Made by a program: the position numbers and the translations under genes. Positions 9,998 to 18,732 of a DNA stretch of 64,000 nucleotides are shown here, piece after piece (within the stretch, counting starts at the first letter, position 1; the number at the start of each line of letters is the position of its first letter). The notes beneath the pieces are model-generated. The model was not told the DNA's origin. It worked only from the letters and a program-made list of their open reading frames with translations, and made no database searches. This DNA is from Novosphingobium silvae (lineage in GTDB: Bacteria > Pseudomonadota > Alphaproteobacteria > Sphingomonadales > Sphingomonadaceae): assembly GCF_009856825.1 (NCBI RefSeq), contig NZ_WVTD01000010.1, positions 1-64,000 of the forward strand, in the 5' to 3' direction.

Positions 9998-10936
9998 TCA
10001 GGCGGCCTGGGCGTGCTCCCTTGCAGCACTTTCCTCGCGCCCGTTCCAGAGGTGCGAACGGTAGCGATCGAAGCAACGCTCGCCGCAGCAAAGCCGCATC
10101 AGCGCACCTTCCGCGATGGCGACCGCGCGGCGCGGATCCTCGCGGACGAGCGGGATCAAGGCCTCGCGGTTCCAGTCCTCGCTGTGCTTCACGTCAAGCA
10201 CCGCGTGGAGATCGAAATAGCGCCGCTCGGCATTGGAGAGGCCGACACGGCGCAGGCCCTTGGCCACCAGCGCGGAACGTCCGGGCGCCGTCAACTCGAT
10301 CACGCCGAGCGCACCCACCGAATGCCAGGCATATCGTCGCGACGTGGCCATGCCGGTCATGGCATTCGCCAGCGCCAGGCTTTCCGGCACGGTATTCTCG
10401 ATCGTCGGGTGAACGTCGAGCGCGCGCGCGACGATCTGCAGCATCGGGCCGTGCATGCCCTTCATGTTGCCACGCCCCATCTCGTCCCAGTAGTTGCGGG
10501 CCAGCTCCATCTTCGCCTGATCGGGCAGCTTGACCTGCGTATAGGCGACAAGGTCGTCGAAACCGGCCTCGCCCGCCGCTTCCTGCTCGAAGAACCAGCG
10601 CAGTTCCTCGCGGGTGGCGTGCTCGGCCAGCCACGGGAAAAGCGGATCGTTCTGGCCCGGACCCCATTCCTTGAGCGTCTCGAACCAGGCCACGAACGCT
10701 TCCGCGTCCATTGGCGCCTCGGCCGCCTTATCCAGCACGCTCATGCGCAGGCTCTCGAGGAAGTCGCCCTCGAGGGTCTGCATGCGGGTGTCGTCGAGCA
10801 TGGTCTGGCGCCAGTTCTCCCTGGGGAACTGCGGCTCGAGCCGGGTGCGATTCCAGCGCGCGAGCGACTGCTGGAAATCGTCGGAAAAATAGAACTCCGC
10901 AGAAGCGTTACGGTCGGGAGTGGGTAGTTCAAGCAT
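9998..10936 (-). CDS. Iron-containing redox enzyme, heme-oxygenase-like fold
   Basis: A 312-residue helical protein. It carries the ligand pattern of heme-oxygenase-like diiron enzymes: E118, E152 and H162, then E237-x6-H244-x3-D248-x2-H251. Members of this superfamily activate oxygen to oxidise or cleave small molecules; the substrate here is unknown. The start was set at MLELPTPDRN because GGAGA precedes it at good spacing; an upstream in-frame start 19 codons earlier is less likely. The closest neighbours are a VOC protein and a small hypothetical gene, with no pathway context. Confidence 0.8.
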   Translation of the reverse strand: MLELPTPDRNASAEFYFSDDFQQSLARWNRTRLEPQFPRENWRQTMLDDTRMQTLEGDFLESLRMSVLDKAAEAPMDAEAFVAWFETLKEWGPGQNDPLFPWLAEHATREELRWFFEQEAAGEAGFDDLVAYTQVKLPDQAKMELARNYWDEMGRGNMKGMHGPMLQIVARALDVHPTIENTVPESLALANAMTGMATSRRYAWHSVGALGVIELTAPGRSALVAKGLRRVGLSNAERRYFDLHAVLDVKHSEDWNREALIPLVREDPRRAVAIAEGALMRLCCGERCFDRYRSHLWNGREESAAREHAQAA

Positions 10937-11026
10937 CAGGAATCTCCGAAGCGCATCAGGACGCAGGCGGCGCGCCGTGTCATGCGAAGGCACGACAAAA
11001 GCTGGGCGCGGCCCGCCGAGGCAGGG

Positions 11027-11434
11027 CTATGCGTGGGGTCGGTGGGTGCCGGCATGGGTCGTCCACTTGGCGGCCGTCCGCTTGGCAGTGAAGGCGGGGT
11101 GGTCTGCGCCGGTCATCCGGTTCTGTCCGAAGTACCGGATCGGCACACCGTAGCGCCGCAGATCGTCGATCAGGAGCTCCACCCGAGGCGTGAAGGCAAC
11201 GGTCCCTATGTAGGCGACCGCGGGCATCTCTTCGCCGAACAGGGCAAGCGCGTCCCAAGCCGTCTCCGGCATCCGGACGCGGTAACCGCTCTCGCGTAGC
11301 GAAAGGGCCTGACGGGCCGCTTCCGTGCGCGGTCCGCCGAGTACCAGGGCCAAGCCCTTGTCCTGAAAGTCTCTCTCCATGCCAGTCAAATGCGCGTGGA
11401 GGCCGAAAGGCTCCCGAGCATTTACAAGAGTCAT
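11027..11434 (-). CDS. Hypothetical protein, conserved-looking
   Basis: A roughly 135-residue soluble protein I do not recognise. The region after MERDFQDKGLALVLG has protein-like composition: alternating hydrophobic segments (LALVLGG, AVAYIGTV) and a C-terminal basic tail. It may be a small alpha/beta fold resembling a nucleoside 2-deoxyribosyltransferase or receiver, but that is only impression. The start could be MTLVNARE (used here) or the internal Met at 11380; neither has a clear ribosome binding site. The frame runs far upstream antisense to miaB, which I treat as chance. It is divergent from miaB. Confidence 0.6.
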   Translation of the reverse strand: MTLVNAREPFGLHAHLTGMERDFQDKGLALVLGGPRTEAARQALSLRESGYRVRMPETAWDALALFGEEMPAVAYIGTVAFTPRVELLIDDLRRYGVPIRYFGQNRMTGADHPAFTAKRTAAKWTTHAGTHRPHA

Positions 11435-11500
11435 GTTCGCGCGCCGCCGCGCAGCGCCGCCCCCTGTCCACGCCAGCGGTTTTGAGCTAACGGCGCGCTC

Positions 11501-12835
11501 ATGCAAACCACCGCGAATCCCAGGACCTACCGGGTCAAGAGCTTTGGCTGCCAGATGAACGTCTATGATGGCGACCGCATGGCCGAACTGCTGGCCGAGC
11601 AGGGCATCGCCCCCGCGCCCGAAGGCGAGGAGGCGGATCTCGTCGTGCTCAACACCTGCCACATCCGCGAGAAGGCGGCGGAGAAGGTCTACTCCGACAT
11701 CGGCCGGCTCAAGCGGGCGGACGGCACTTCGCCGCTCATCGCCGTCGCCGGCTGCGTCGCCCAGGCCGAGGGCGAGGAGATCATGGCCCGCGCGCCTTCG
11801 GTGAAGATGGTCGTGGGTCCGCAGGCCTATCACCGCCTGCCCGAGATGATCCGCGCGGCAGGCGAAGGGCAGCGCGTCACCGATACCGACATGCCTGCCG
11901 AAACCAAGTTCGATGCCCTGCCCCGCCGCAAGCGTTCGGGCCCCACGGCGTTCCTGACGGTGCAGGAAGGCTGCGACAAGTTCTGCACCTACTGCGTCGT
12001 GCCCTATACGCGCGGCGCCGAAGTCTCCCGCCCGCACGGAGCGCTGGTCGACGAAGCGCTGCGACTGGTCGATGCCGGCGCGCGCGAGATCACGCTGCTG
12101 GGCCAGAACGTCAACGCCTGGACCGGGGAAGATGCGAAAGGCCGGCGCGTGGGGCTCGAAGGGCTGGTGCGTGAACTTGCGGCGATCCCGCACCTGGCGC
12201 GCATCCGCTATACCACCAGCCATCCCAACGACATGACCCAGGGCCTGATCGACGCCCACGGCGAGATCGACAAGCTGATGCCCTTCCTCCACCTGCCCGT
12301 GCAGGCAGGCAACGACCGCGTGCTCAAGGCGATGAACCGCAGCCATACGGTGCACAGCTACCTCGCGATCCTCGATCGCGTGCGCGCGGTGCGCCCCGAC
12401 ATCGCGATTTCGGGAGACTTCATCGTCGGCTTCCCGGGCGAGACCGACGCCGAGTTCGAGGACACGCTGCGCCTTGTCGATGCCGTGGGTTATGCCCAGT
12501 GCTTCAGCTTCAAGTACTCGCCCCGCCCCGGGACGCCCGCCGCGACAATGGACGCACAGGTGCCTGCGGCCGTCATGGACGAGCGGCTCCAGCGCCTGCA
12601 GGCGGCGCTCAACCGCCACCAGCACGCCTTCAACGCCGCTTCGCTGGGCAAAGTCTGCAACGTGCTGGTCGAGCGGCGGGGCAAGCTGCCGGGGCAATGG
12701 CTGGGCAAGTCGCCGTGGCTGCAATCCGTGCACTTCACCGGCGAGGCGGACATCGGCGCGCTGGTGCGGGTCGAGATCACCAGCGCCGGACCCAACAGCC
12801 TGGGCGCCGTGCAGCTCGCCCCGGCGCTCGCTTAA
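11501..12835 (+). CDS. miaB: tRNA-2-methylthio-N6-dimethylallyladenosine synthase
   Basis: A radical SAM methylthiotransferase that adds the ms2 group to i6A37 of tRNAs reading UNN codons. The 444-residue protein has the N-terminal UPF0004 domain with cluster ligands C17, C53 and C85, the radical SAM triad C158-x3-C162-x2-C165 in GCDKFCTYC, and a C-terminal TRAM domain. In many alphaproteobacteria miaB sits directly before phoH; here a hydrolase and an RcnB-like gene separate them. Confidence 0.96.
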   Translation: MQTTANPRTYRVKSFGCQMNVYDGDRMAELLAEQGIAPAPEGEEADLVVLNTCHIREKAAEKVYSDIGRLKRADGTSPLIAVAGCVAQAEGEEIMARAPSVKMVVGPQAYHRLPEMIRAAGEGQRVTDTDMPAETKFDALPRRKRSGPTAFLTVQEGCDKFCTYCVVPYTRGAEVSRPHGALVDEALRLVDAGAREITLLGQNVNAWTGEDAKGRRVGLEGLVRELAAIPHLARIRYTTSHPNDMTQGLIDAHGEIDKLMPFLHLPVQAGNDRVLKAMNRSHTVHSYLAILDRVRAVRPDIAISGDFIVGFPGETDAEFEDTLRLVDAVGYAQCFSFKYSPRPGTPAATMDAQVPAAVMDERLQRLQAALNRHQHAFNAASLGKVCNVLVERRGKLPGQWLGKSPWLQSVHFTGEADIGALVRVEITSAGPNSLGAVQLAPALA

Positions 12836-12845
12836 TCGCGCTCGC

Positions 12846-13541
12846 TTGATCGCGCCCCAGCCGCTTGTCCTCGTCCCCGGGCTCACCTGCGACGCCGAGG
12901 TCTGGCGCGCCCAGCTTGGCGCGCTGGGCGATGCGGCCTCGATGCAGGTGGCCGACACGCTGCTGGACGACAGCATCGCGGCAATGGCCGAGCGCCTGCT
13001 GGCCGATGCGCCGGCATGCTTCGCGCTCGCCGGGTTCTCCATGGGCGGCTACGTCGCAATGGAAGTGCTGCGCCGCGCTCCTGAACGGGTGAGCCGCCTC
13101 GCGCTTCTGGACACAAATGCCGAGGCCGACGATCCGGGCCGCGCCGCGGTTCGCCGGGCAGCCGTCCGCACGGCGCGCGAGCGGGGCCTGGAAAAAGTGC
13201 TGCGCGGCAGCCTTGGCCTGCTCCTTCATCCCGATGCTCTGCCCGCGCTCGGCGAAGCGGTGGTGGCGATGGCGCTGCGCGTGGGGATCGAGGCATTCGA
13301 GCGGCAGCAGGGAGCGATCATCTCCCGCGCCGACTACCGGCCGAGCCTTGCGCGCGTGAAGGTGCCGACGCTCGTGCTGGTGGGCGCAGAGGATCGCACC
13401 ACGCCGCCCCGCTACGCAGAGGAGATCGCCGCCGCCGTGCCGGGGGCGGTGCTGCAAAGGATCGAGCGCTGCGGTCACATGGCTCCGATGGAGCGTCCGG
13501 CGGAAGTGAATGCTGCCTTGCGCGAGTGGCTGGCGAGATAG
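12846..13541 (+). CDS. Alpha/beta hydrolase
   Basis: A 231-residue alpha/beta hydrolase. The nucleophile elbow GFSMGG gives the serine, the acid is probably D182 in GAEDRT, and the histidine is in CGHMAPME near the C-terminus. A short start LIAPQPLVLVPGL fits the family only if the gene begins with TTG at 12846, 10 bases after the miaB stop; no ATG gives a complete fold. It is probably co-transcribed with miaB. Substrate is unknown; esters or lactones are plausible. Confidence 0.85.
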   Translation: MIAPQPLVLVPGLTCDAEVWRAQLGALGDAASMQVADTLLDDSIAAMAERLLADAPACFALAGFSMGGYVAMEVLRRAPERVSRLALLDTNAEADDPGRAAVRRAAVRTARERGLEKVLRGSLGLLLHPDALPALGEAVVAMALRVGIEAFERQQGAIISRADYRPSLARVKVPTLVLVGAEDRTTPPRYAEEIAAAVPGAVLQRIERCGHMAPMERPAEVNAALREWLAR

Positions 13542-13557
13542 TGCGCGAACGCGGGAA

Positions 13558-13584
13558 CGCCCCGAAGCGCAAGGCTCCGGGGCG
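13558..13584. terminator. Hairpin between convergent genes
   Basis: Arms CGCCCCG (13558-13564) and CGGGGCG (13578-13584) form a short GC-rich stem between the plus-strand hydrolase and the minus-strand RcnB-like gene. It could serve both directions, but no T-run is present, so the call is weak. Confidence 0.3.
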
Positions 13585-13602
13585 CTGCGTCTGCCTGGCG
13601 GT

Positions 13603-14094
13603 TTACCAGAAGAAGCCGTTGTAGGCGGTGGCGACACGCCCGTTGCGGGTGTTCACCATGACCACATCGTTGCCGTAGCGAACCCAGCGGTGCCCGGCGC
13701 GCGGGGCGGGCAGGCGATAGCTGCGGTAGTCGCGGACCCAGTAGCGGTCGCCGTAGTAGGCGCGGTCGAAGCGGTGACCGACCGCCACGGGGCGATAGGC
13801 GTATCCTCTCGGGCCGACATAGGCGGGGCGATGGAAGGCCTGGCGGTTGGAGCGGCGATAATCGCGCCAGTCCTCGCGAAGTTCGCGGCGCGAATCGTTG
13901 ACGTCGCGGCGGGCATCGCGCACGTCGCGCCTGTCGCCATAGCGCTGTGCGTCGCGCAAGTCGCGCTGGTCGCGCCGCAGGTCACGGGCGCTCTCGCGAA
14001 CTTCGCGGGCGCTCTGCGCGGAGGCGGCGACGGGTACCGCAAGGGTCGGCAGGGCAACGCTTGCAGCAATTGCCGCGATGAGGAACTTGCGCAT
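13603..14094 (-). CDS. RcnB-family periplasmic protein
   Basis: A 163-residue secreted protein. It has a signal peptide (MRKFLIAAIAASVALPTLA, cleavage near ASAQ), then a highly charged Arg/Asp-rich helical segment of RDxRDxRR-type repeats (about residues 30-85), and a C-terminal RcnB-like part with Tyr/Arg/Trp residues and the ending DVVMVNTRNGRVATAYNGFFW-like strand pattern. E. coli RcnB affects nickel and cobalt homeostasis. Sphingomonads have many paralogues of unknown role, so metal function is not assured. Confidence 0.78.
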   Translation of the reverse strand: MRKFLIAAIAASVALPTLAVPVAASAQSAREVRESARDLRRDQRDLRDAQRYGDRRDVRDARRDVNDSRRELREDWRDYRRSNRQAFHRPAYVGPRGYAYRPVAVGHRFDRAYYGDRYWVRDYRSYRLPAPRAGHRWVRYGNDVVMVNTRNGRVATAYNGFFW

Positions 14095-14358
14095 GACATC
14101 TCCTTCTTTCCTGGTTCGAAGCTGGTCGGGACCGGCCCGACCGGCCTTGTGACTGCAAGCTGCCCCTCCGCCCCTGAATGCCCGGGGAACATTGCTTGCA
14201 GCTTCGAGTCATAAGTGTCGCCCGGCTGCGACAACTTGCCTGGCGACAAAGGTTATCCCCCACGAAGGGCGAGCAATTTCCTGCATTCGCCCTTGCCGGA
14301 GGCGAAATGCGGGCCCATCTTCGAACCAGACCGAGACTCATCTCGTCGAAAGGAGCGC

Positions 14359-15384
14359 ATGGCCCGCAAAGCAGCACGTGCCGTTGATCCGGCGCAGTTC
14401 CGCCCAGAGACTCACCGTCGGGCGCGTGTCGAAATCGAATTCGACGAGCCCACGCTGCTGGGGGCCGTGTTCGGCCAGTTCGATTCCAACCTCGTGCAGG
14501 TGGAAAACCGCCTCGGCGTCTACATCGCCGCGCGCGGGAACAAGATCCAGATCGAAGGTCCGGAAGATTCCGTCGCGCGGGCGCGCGATACCCTGAAGGG
14601 CATGTATCATCGGCTGGAGATGGGGCAGGACCTTGACGCGGGCGCGATCGAATCGCTGATCGCGATGTCGTCCGAACCGACGCTGGAAGGCATCATCAGC
14701 GGCGATGCGGGCGGGGGCGAACCGCCGATCATGATCCGCACCCGGCGCAAGACCATCGTGCCGCGCTCGGCCACGCAGATCGAATACATGCGTGCCCTCA
14801 CCCGCTCGGACGTGATCTTCGCGCTTGGCCCGGCGGGCACCGGCAAGACCTATGTCGCCGTGGCGCAGGCGGTCTCGCAGTTGATGACCGGCTCGGTGCA
14901 GCGCCTCATCCTCTCCCGCCCTGCGGTGGAAGCGGGCGAGAAGCTGGGCTTCCTGCCCGGCGACATGAAGGACAAGGTGGACCCCTACCTGCGCCCGCTC
15001 TACGACGCGCTCTACGATTGCATGCCGCCCGAACAGGTGGAACGGCGCCTTGCCAGCGGCGAGATCGAGATCGCGCCGATCGCCTTCATGCGCGGCCGCA
15101 CGCTGGCCGACGCTTTCGTCATCCTCGACGAAGCGCAGAACACCACGCGCGAGCAGATGAAGATGTTCCTCACCCGCTTCGGCCAGAACAGCCGGATGGT
15201 GATCTGCGGCGATCCGCGCCAGATCGACATTCCGGGCGGCGAACGCATGTCGGGACTCGCGGACGCGGTCGGCCGGCTGGAAGGGGTGGAAGGCATCGCC
15301 GTCACCCGCTTCACCGCCGCAGACGTGGTGCGCCATCCGATCGTCGGCCGCATCGTCGAAGCCTACGAAGGCCCCACGCAGTAA
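14359..15384 (+). CDS. phoH: PhoH-family ATPase (YbeZ type)
   Basis: A 341-residue cytosolic ATPase with an N-terminal KH-like RNA-binding part and a RecA-like core. Walker A is GPAGTGKT at 157-164 and Walker B is FVILDEAQN. YbeZ-type PhoH works with YbeY in RNA processing. The ATG at 14359 is fixed by an AGGAG box at 14351-14355 with 3 bases spacing; the frame is open upstream but without a ribosome binding site. Its usual partners ybeY and corC lie about 3.3 kb away on the other strand instead of following it. Confidence 0.93.
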   Translation: MARKAARAVDPAQFRPETHRRARVEIEFDEPTLLGAVFGQFDSNLVQVENRLGVYIAARGNKIQIEGPEDSVARARDTLKGMYHRLEMGQDLDAGAIESLIAMSSEPTLEGIISGDAGGGEPPIMIRTRRKTIVPRSATQIEYMRALTRSDVIFALGPAGTGKTYVAVAQAVSQLMTGSVQRLILSRPAVEAGEKLGFLPGDMKDKVDPYLRPLYDALYDCMPPEQVERRLASGEIEIAPIAFMRGRTLADAFVILDEAQNTTREQMKMFLTRFGQNSRMVICGDPRQIDIPGGERMSGLADAVGRLEGVEGIAVTRFTAADVVRHPIVGRIVEAYEGPTQ

Positions 15385-15660
15385 GCTTCCACGCAGGACG
15401 TGGTCGCCAGGCCCGAACGCGCGCCAGCGCAGGCGGGCAAGGAAGGCGCTGACTCCCCGGTCTCGGCGTTCGTTCGCCGTATCAACCAGCGCGTGCGGTC
15501 TGCTCCGGAGCGGCCGCTCCGGTGGCTTTCGCAGCGCGCGCTTGACTTACCGCCCGTCGTGCACGAACAAGCATGAACGGGCCTGACGCGGACGCCCGTC
15601 CAGACGGCTACCGTCCAAGTCCGCTCCATTCGCCGCGTCTGCGGCGCAAGGAGCGTTCGA

Positions 15661-16872
15661 ATGACGATCACGCATGCAAATACGGCCGTCGAGCCCGTTG
15701 CCCCTTCCATCACTCTCGGGACGCTGTTCCTGAAGTTCCTGCGCTTCGGGGGGCTCGCCTTCGGAGGGCCGGTCGCGCAAATCGCCATGCTGCGCCAGGC
15801 ATTCGTCGAGGAAGAGCGCTGGATCGCGAAGGACCGGTTCAACCGCCTGCTGGCGGTGCTGCAGGTGCTGCCCGGGCCCGAGGCCCACGAGCTTTGCGTA
15901 CACCTTGGCATCATCGCGCGCGGACGCATCGGCGGTCTCCTCGCGGGACTGGGCTTCATGCTGCCGGGGCTCGTGCTGATGCTGCTGGCGGGCTGGGCCT
16001 ATGTCACCTGGGTGGCGCGCGCGATCCATCTTTCGGGCGTGCTGCTGGGCGTGCAGATCGTGGTGCTTGCGGTGATCCTGCGCGCGGTGGTGCGGATCGC
16101 GCAGCATATCGTCGAAACGCCGCTTCTGGGCATGATCGCAGCGGCCGGCCTGATCGCGACGCTGGCCGCAGTGCCCTTCTGGATACCCCTGCTCGCCGGC
16201 GGGTTGGTCCACGCCTTCAGCCGCCGTCCCGCAGCCGCCGCGCTGATCGTGCTGGCGGCACTGGCACTGGCCGCCCTCCTCCACTTCATCGCCGCCTCGC
16301 CCGGAAGCTTGCCGCAGGCGGGCGCCATGGCGCCGGTCACCGTTCAGGGCCTGTTCCTGGCCGGCCTGAAGGGAGGGCTGCTGACTTTCGGCGGCGCCTA
16401 TACCGCCATTCCGTACGTGCGGGCGGACAGCGTGGGTCGCGGGTGGATCAGCGATGCCACTTTCCTCGACGGCATCGCCACAGCCGGCATCCTGCCCGCG
16501 CCGCTCGTGATCTTCGCGACTTTCGTGGGATACGTGGCCGGAGGGCTTGGCGGCGCGCTGGCGATCACGGCAGGCATGTTCCTTCCCGCGTTCGCCTTCT
16601 CGCTCATCCTGTTCGAACGGCTCGAAGCGCTGGTCGAGAACCCGGCGCTGCACCGGTGTCTGGAGGGCGTGGCGGCAGCGGTGGTTGGCATCATCGCGGC
16701 CACTTTCCTGCAGCTCGGCGCGGCGACGGAAGCGCGGGTCACCGCTCCGGCAGCGGCGCTGTGCATCTTCGCGGCGGCGCTGGCGATCGCGTGGAAAGTC
16801 AGGGGAGCGTGGGTCACGCCCGCTCTGGTAGCGGCGGGCGCGGTGGCGGGCTGGCTCCTGCTAGCGCGATAG
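15661..16872 (+). CDS. chrA: Chromate transporter, ChrA family
   Basis: A 403-residue inner-membrane exporter with two homologous CHR halves of about 200 residues. The FGGLAFGGPVAQIAML signature is near residue 30 and a second copy, LLTFGGAYTAIPYVR, is near 243. ChrA proteins export chromate in antiport fashion and give chromate resistance, though some homologues have other anionic substrates. It is alone, 276 bases after phoH (that gap shows no gene), and convergent with the next gene with 7 bases between stops. No chrB regulator is present. Confidence 0.92.
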   Translation: MTITHANTAVEPVAPSITLGTLFLKFLRFGGLAFGGPVAQIAMLRQAFVEEERWIAKDRFNRLLAVLQVLPGPEAHELCVHLGIIARGRIGGLLAGLGFMLPGLVLMLLAGWAYVTWVARAIHLSGVLLGVQIVVLAVILRAVVRIAQHIVETPLLGMIAAAGLIATLAAVPFWIPLLAGGLVHAFSRRPAAAALIVLAALALAALLHFIAASPGSLPQAGAMAPVTVQGLFLAGLKGGLLTFGGAYTAIPYVRADSVGRGWISDATFLDGIATAGILPAPLVIFATFVGYVAGGLGGALAITAGMFLPAFAFSLILFERLEALVENPALHRCLEGVAAAVVGIIAATFLQLGAATEARVTAPAAALCIFAAALAIAWKVRGAWVTPALVAAGAVAGWLLLAR

Positions 16873-16879
16873 GGCCCGG

Positions 16880-17671
16880 CTATTCGGCCTCGTCTCCTGC
16901 ACCGGCCTCTGCCTCTGCCTCTGCCTCTGCCTCTGCTTCCGCTTCGGCGGCCTTGGCGGCTTCCTTTTCCTCCAGCTCCTCGCGCGAGATGCCCAGGATC
17001 TTCGCCAGCTTCGCCTTCTCGGCGTCGGACAGATCGGCGTAGGCGCGCGGCTGGGGCAGCTTCTCGGTCGCGACCTTCACCTTCTCGACGATGGCCGGCA
17101 TGGCCTGCATCACCTGCGGCATGAAAGCCTGCATCTTCTCCATGACGTCGGGCGACATCATGATGATGTAGGCGTCCGCCGCGTAGGCCTTGCCCGTGGG
17201 CGTCGCGAAGAAGCGGTTGAGCTCGCCCAGCTGCGCCGCGTCGAAGCGGCGGGCGTAGGCGGTGGCGAGGCCATCGCGGATGTCGGGCTCGAAGCGCGTC
17301 ATGAGCGTGGACATCTCCGCCATCATGGTGCGGGTGGAAAGGCGCATGCGCTCCTTGTAGGCGGGATCGTAAATCTCCATCATCTCGGCCAGCGATCCTT
17401 CGCCGATCTTGCCGGTATCGACGCCCATGGTGCCGCCAAGGTCCTTCAGGGGCATGCGCATGGTGGAATCGAGGATCGTATCCATCATCTTGTCCATCGT
17501 CTCGCCCATCATCCGCGCATACGTGCCGATCGGGAAGACATAGTCGACGGTCTGCCGGGCCGCGGCGAGGCGCGCGGGATCGGCCTGCGCCGTCTGCGCG
17601 GGCTCCGCCGCGAAAGCGGGAGCGGAAAGGGAGAGCAGGGCCGCGGCGGCGGCGGCGAGGACGGGACGCAT
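16880..17671 (-). CDS. Secreted DUF2059-like protein with an Ala-Glu repeat tail
   Basis: A 263-residue protein with a signal peptide (MRPVLAAAAAALLSLSAPAFA). It has a methionine-rich helical middle (MMGETMDKMMDTIL) and a LSDAEKAKLAKILGIS segment reminiscent of the DUF2059 family. The C-terminus is an Ala-Glu repeat encoded by a hexanucleotide tandem repeat (16905-16934). It is probably periplasmic; function unknown. It is transcribed away from the LysR gene region and ends 7 bases from chrA on the opposite strand. Confidence 0.7.
   Translation of the reverse strand: MRPVLAAAAAALLSLSAPAFAAEPAQTAQADPARLAAARQTVDYVFPIGTYARMMGETMDKMMDTILDSTMRMPLKDLGGTMGVDTGKIGEGSLAEMMEIYDPAYKERMRLSTRTMMAEMSTLMTRFEPDIRDGLATAYARRFDAAQLGELNRFFATPTGKAYAADAYIIMMSPDVMEKMQAFMPQVMQAMPAIVEKVKVATEKLPQPRAYADLSDAEKAKLAKILGISREELEEKEAAKAAEAEAEAEAEAEAEAGAGDEAE
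16905..16934. repeat. Hexanucleotide tandem repeat, five perfect copies
   Basis: GCCTCT is repeated five times (with two degenerate copies following) and encodes Ala-Glu dipeptides in the minus-strand DUF2059-like gene. Gains or losses of copies would keep the frame but change the length of the tail. Confidence 0.85.
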
Positions 17672-17789
17672 ATCGATTTTCCCCTGAGATCGCGAAGCGC
17701 GAGGCCGCAGCCTAGCGCGTTCGCGTGACAGGGAAAATGAAAATGCCCGTCAGAGTGGCAGAGCAGGCCAGCAAGGCCCAACGGGGCTC

Positions 17790-18674
17790 TTACAGCCCTG
17801 CCTGGAGCAGCCACTCGTGGAAGATGCGGACGGGGCGCGCCTCGAGCGACTTGGGTCGGCAGACGAACCAGTACCTGTAGGGGCTTTCCACGTCGATATC
17901 GTAGAGGCGGGCCAGGCGGGTATCGTGCGCGCGGCGGAAATGGTCGTCGTGCATGATCGCGATGCCAAGGCCCTGCGCAGCGGCTTCGAGCACCAGCTGG
18001 CCCGAATCGAAACGGTCAACCGAAGCCGGCTCCAGATCGGGCACGCCGATGGCCTTCTTCCACGCGTCCACGCTTTCGGGCAGGTCCTGGTGGATGAGGA
18101 AGGTCTGGCGCGACAGCTTGACCTCGTCCGGCTCGGACCCGAGTTCCTCTGCCAGTTCGCGCGAGACGATGGCATAGACCTTATTGTGGTCGAGCTGCAC
18201 GCGGTAGTACTGGGGATCGGGCTCCCGCGCGAGGATGATCGCGGCATCCAGCGTGTCGCCCACTCGGTCTTCCAGATGGGCGCCCGTGTCGATGTCGATG
18301 TGCAGACGCGGATGCAGCTTGCGCAGTTCGGGAAGGCGCGGGAACAGCCGCTGGCCGCCGAACAGCGAGGGCACGCCAAGATGCAGGCGCAGCACCTGCC
18401 CGCGATCGATCTGCGCCTCAACCGCCTCGGCGAGCTCTTCCAGCTTGGGGCCGATGGCGTTGTAGAACGAAAGCCCCTCGTCGGTCAGCTTCATCGCCTG
18501 GTGCTGGCGCGTGAAGAGGCGCTTGCCGGTGAAGTCCTCAAGCGCGGCGACACGGCGCGAGAGGGCGGACGGGCTCAGCGCGAGTTCGTTCGCGGCGGCC
18601 TTGGCGGAACCGAGGCGCACGACACGCACGAACGCCTCGAGGGCGCGCAGGGGGGGAAGGCGGCGTACAGGCAA
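17790..18674 (-). CDS. LysR-family transcriptional regulator, GcvA-like
   Basis: A 294-residue regulator. The N-terminal winged helix-turn-helix (residues about 5-60, LRALEAFVRVVRLGSAKAAA then LSPSALSRRVAALE) is followed by the periplasmic-binding-like effector domain. The highest similarity impression is to the GcvA group. The start is TTG at 18674, set by the usual distance to the HTH; no ATG lies in a better place. No divergent target gene is adjacent. The target and effector are unknown. Confidence 0.88.
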   Translation of the reverse strand: MPVRRLPPLRALEAFVRVVRLGSAKAAANELALSPSALSRRVAALEDFTGKRLFTRQHQAMKLTDEGLSFYNAIGPKLEELAEAVEAQIDRGQVLRLHLGVPSLFGGQRLFPRLPELRKLHPRLHIDIDTGAHLEDRVGDTLDAAIILAREPDPQYYRVQLDHNKVYAIVSRELAEELGSEPDEVKLSRQTFLIHQDLPESVDAWKKAIGVPDLEPASVDRFDSGQLVLEAAAQGLGIAIMHDDHFRRAHDTRLARLYDIDVESPYRYWFVCRPKSLEARPVRIFHEWLLQAGL

Positions 18675-18732
18675 TGTCTTGGTCTTTTCACTCAGCTGTG
18701 GCCGCGCCCCGCCGCTAAGCGGGAAACGGCGA

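Noticed and set aside
11435..13042. Minus-strand upstream extension of the hypothetical gene across miaB
   Set aside because: The extension is antisense to miaB, whose cysteine motifs are complete. Only the last 135 codons look like protein.
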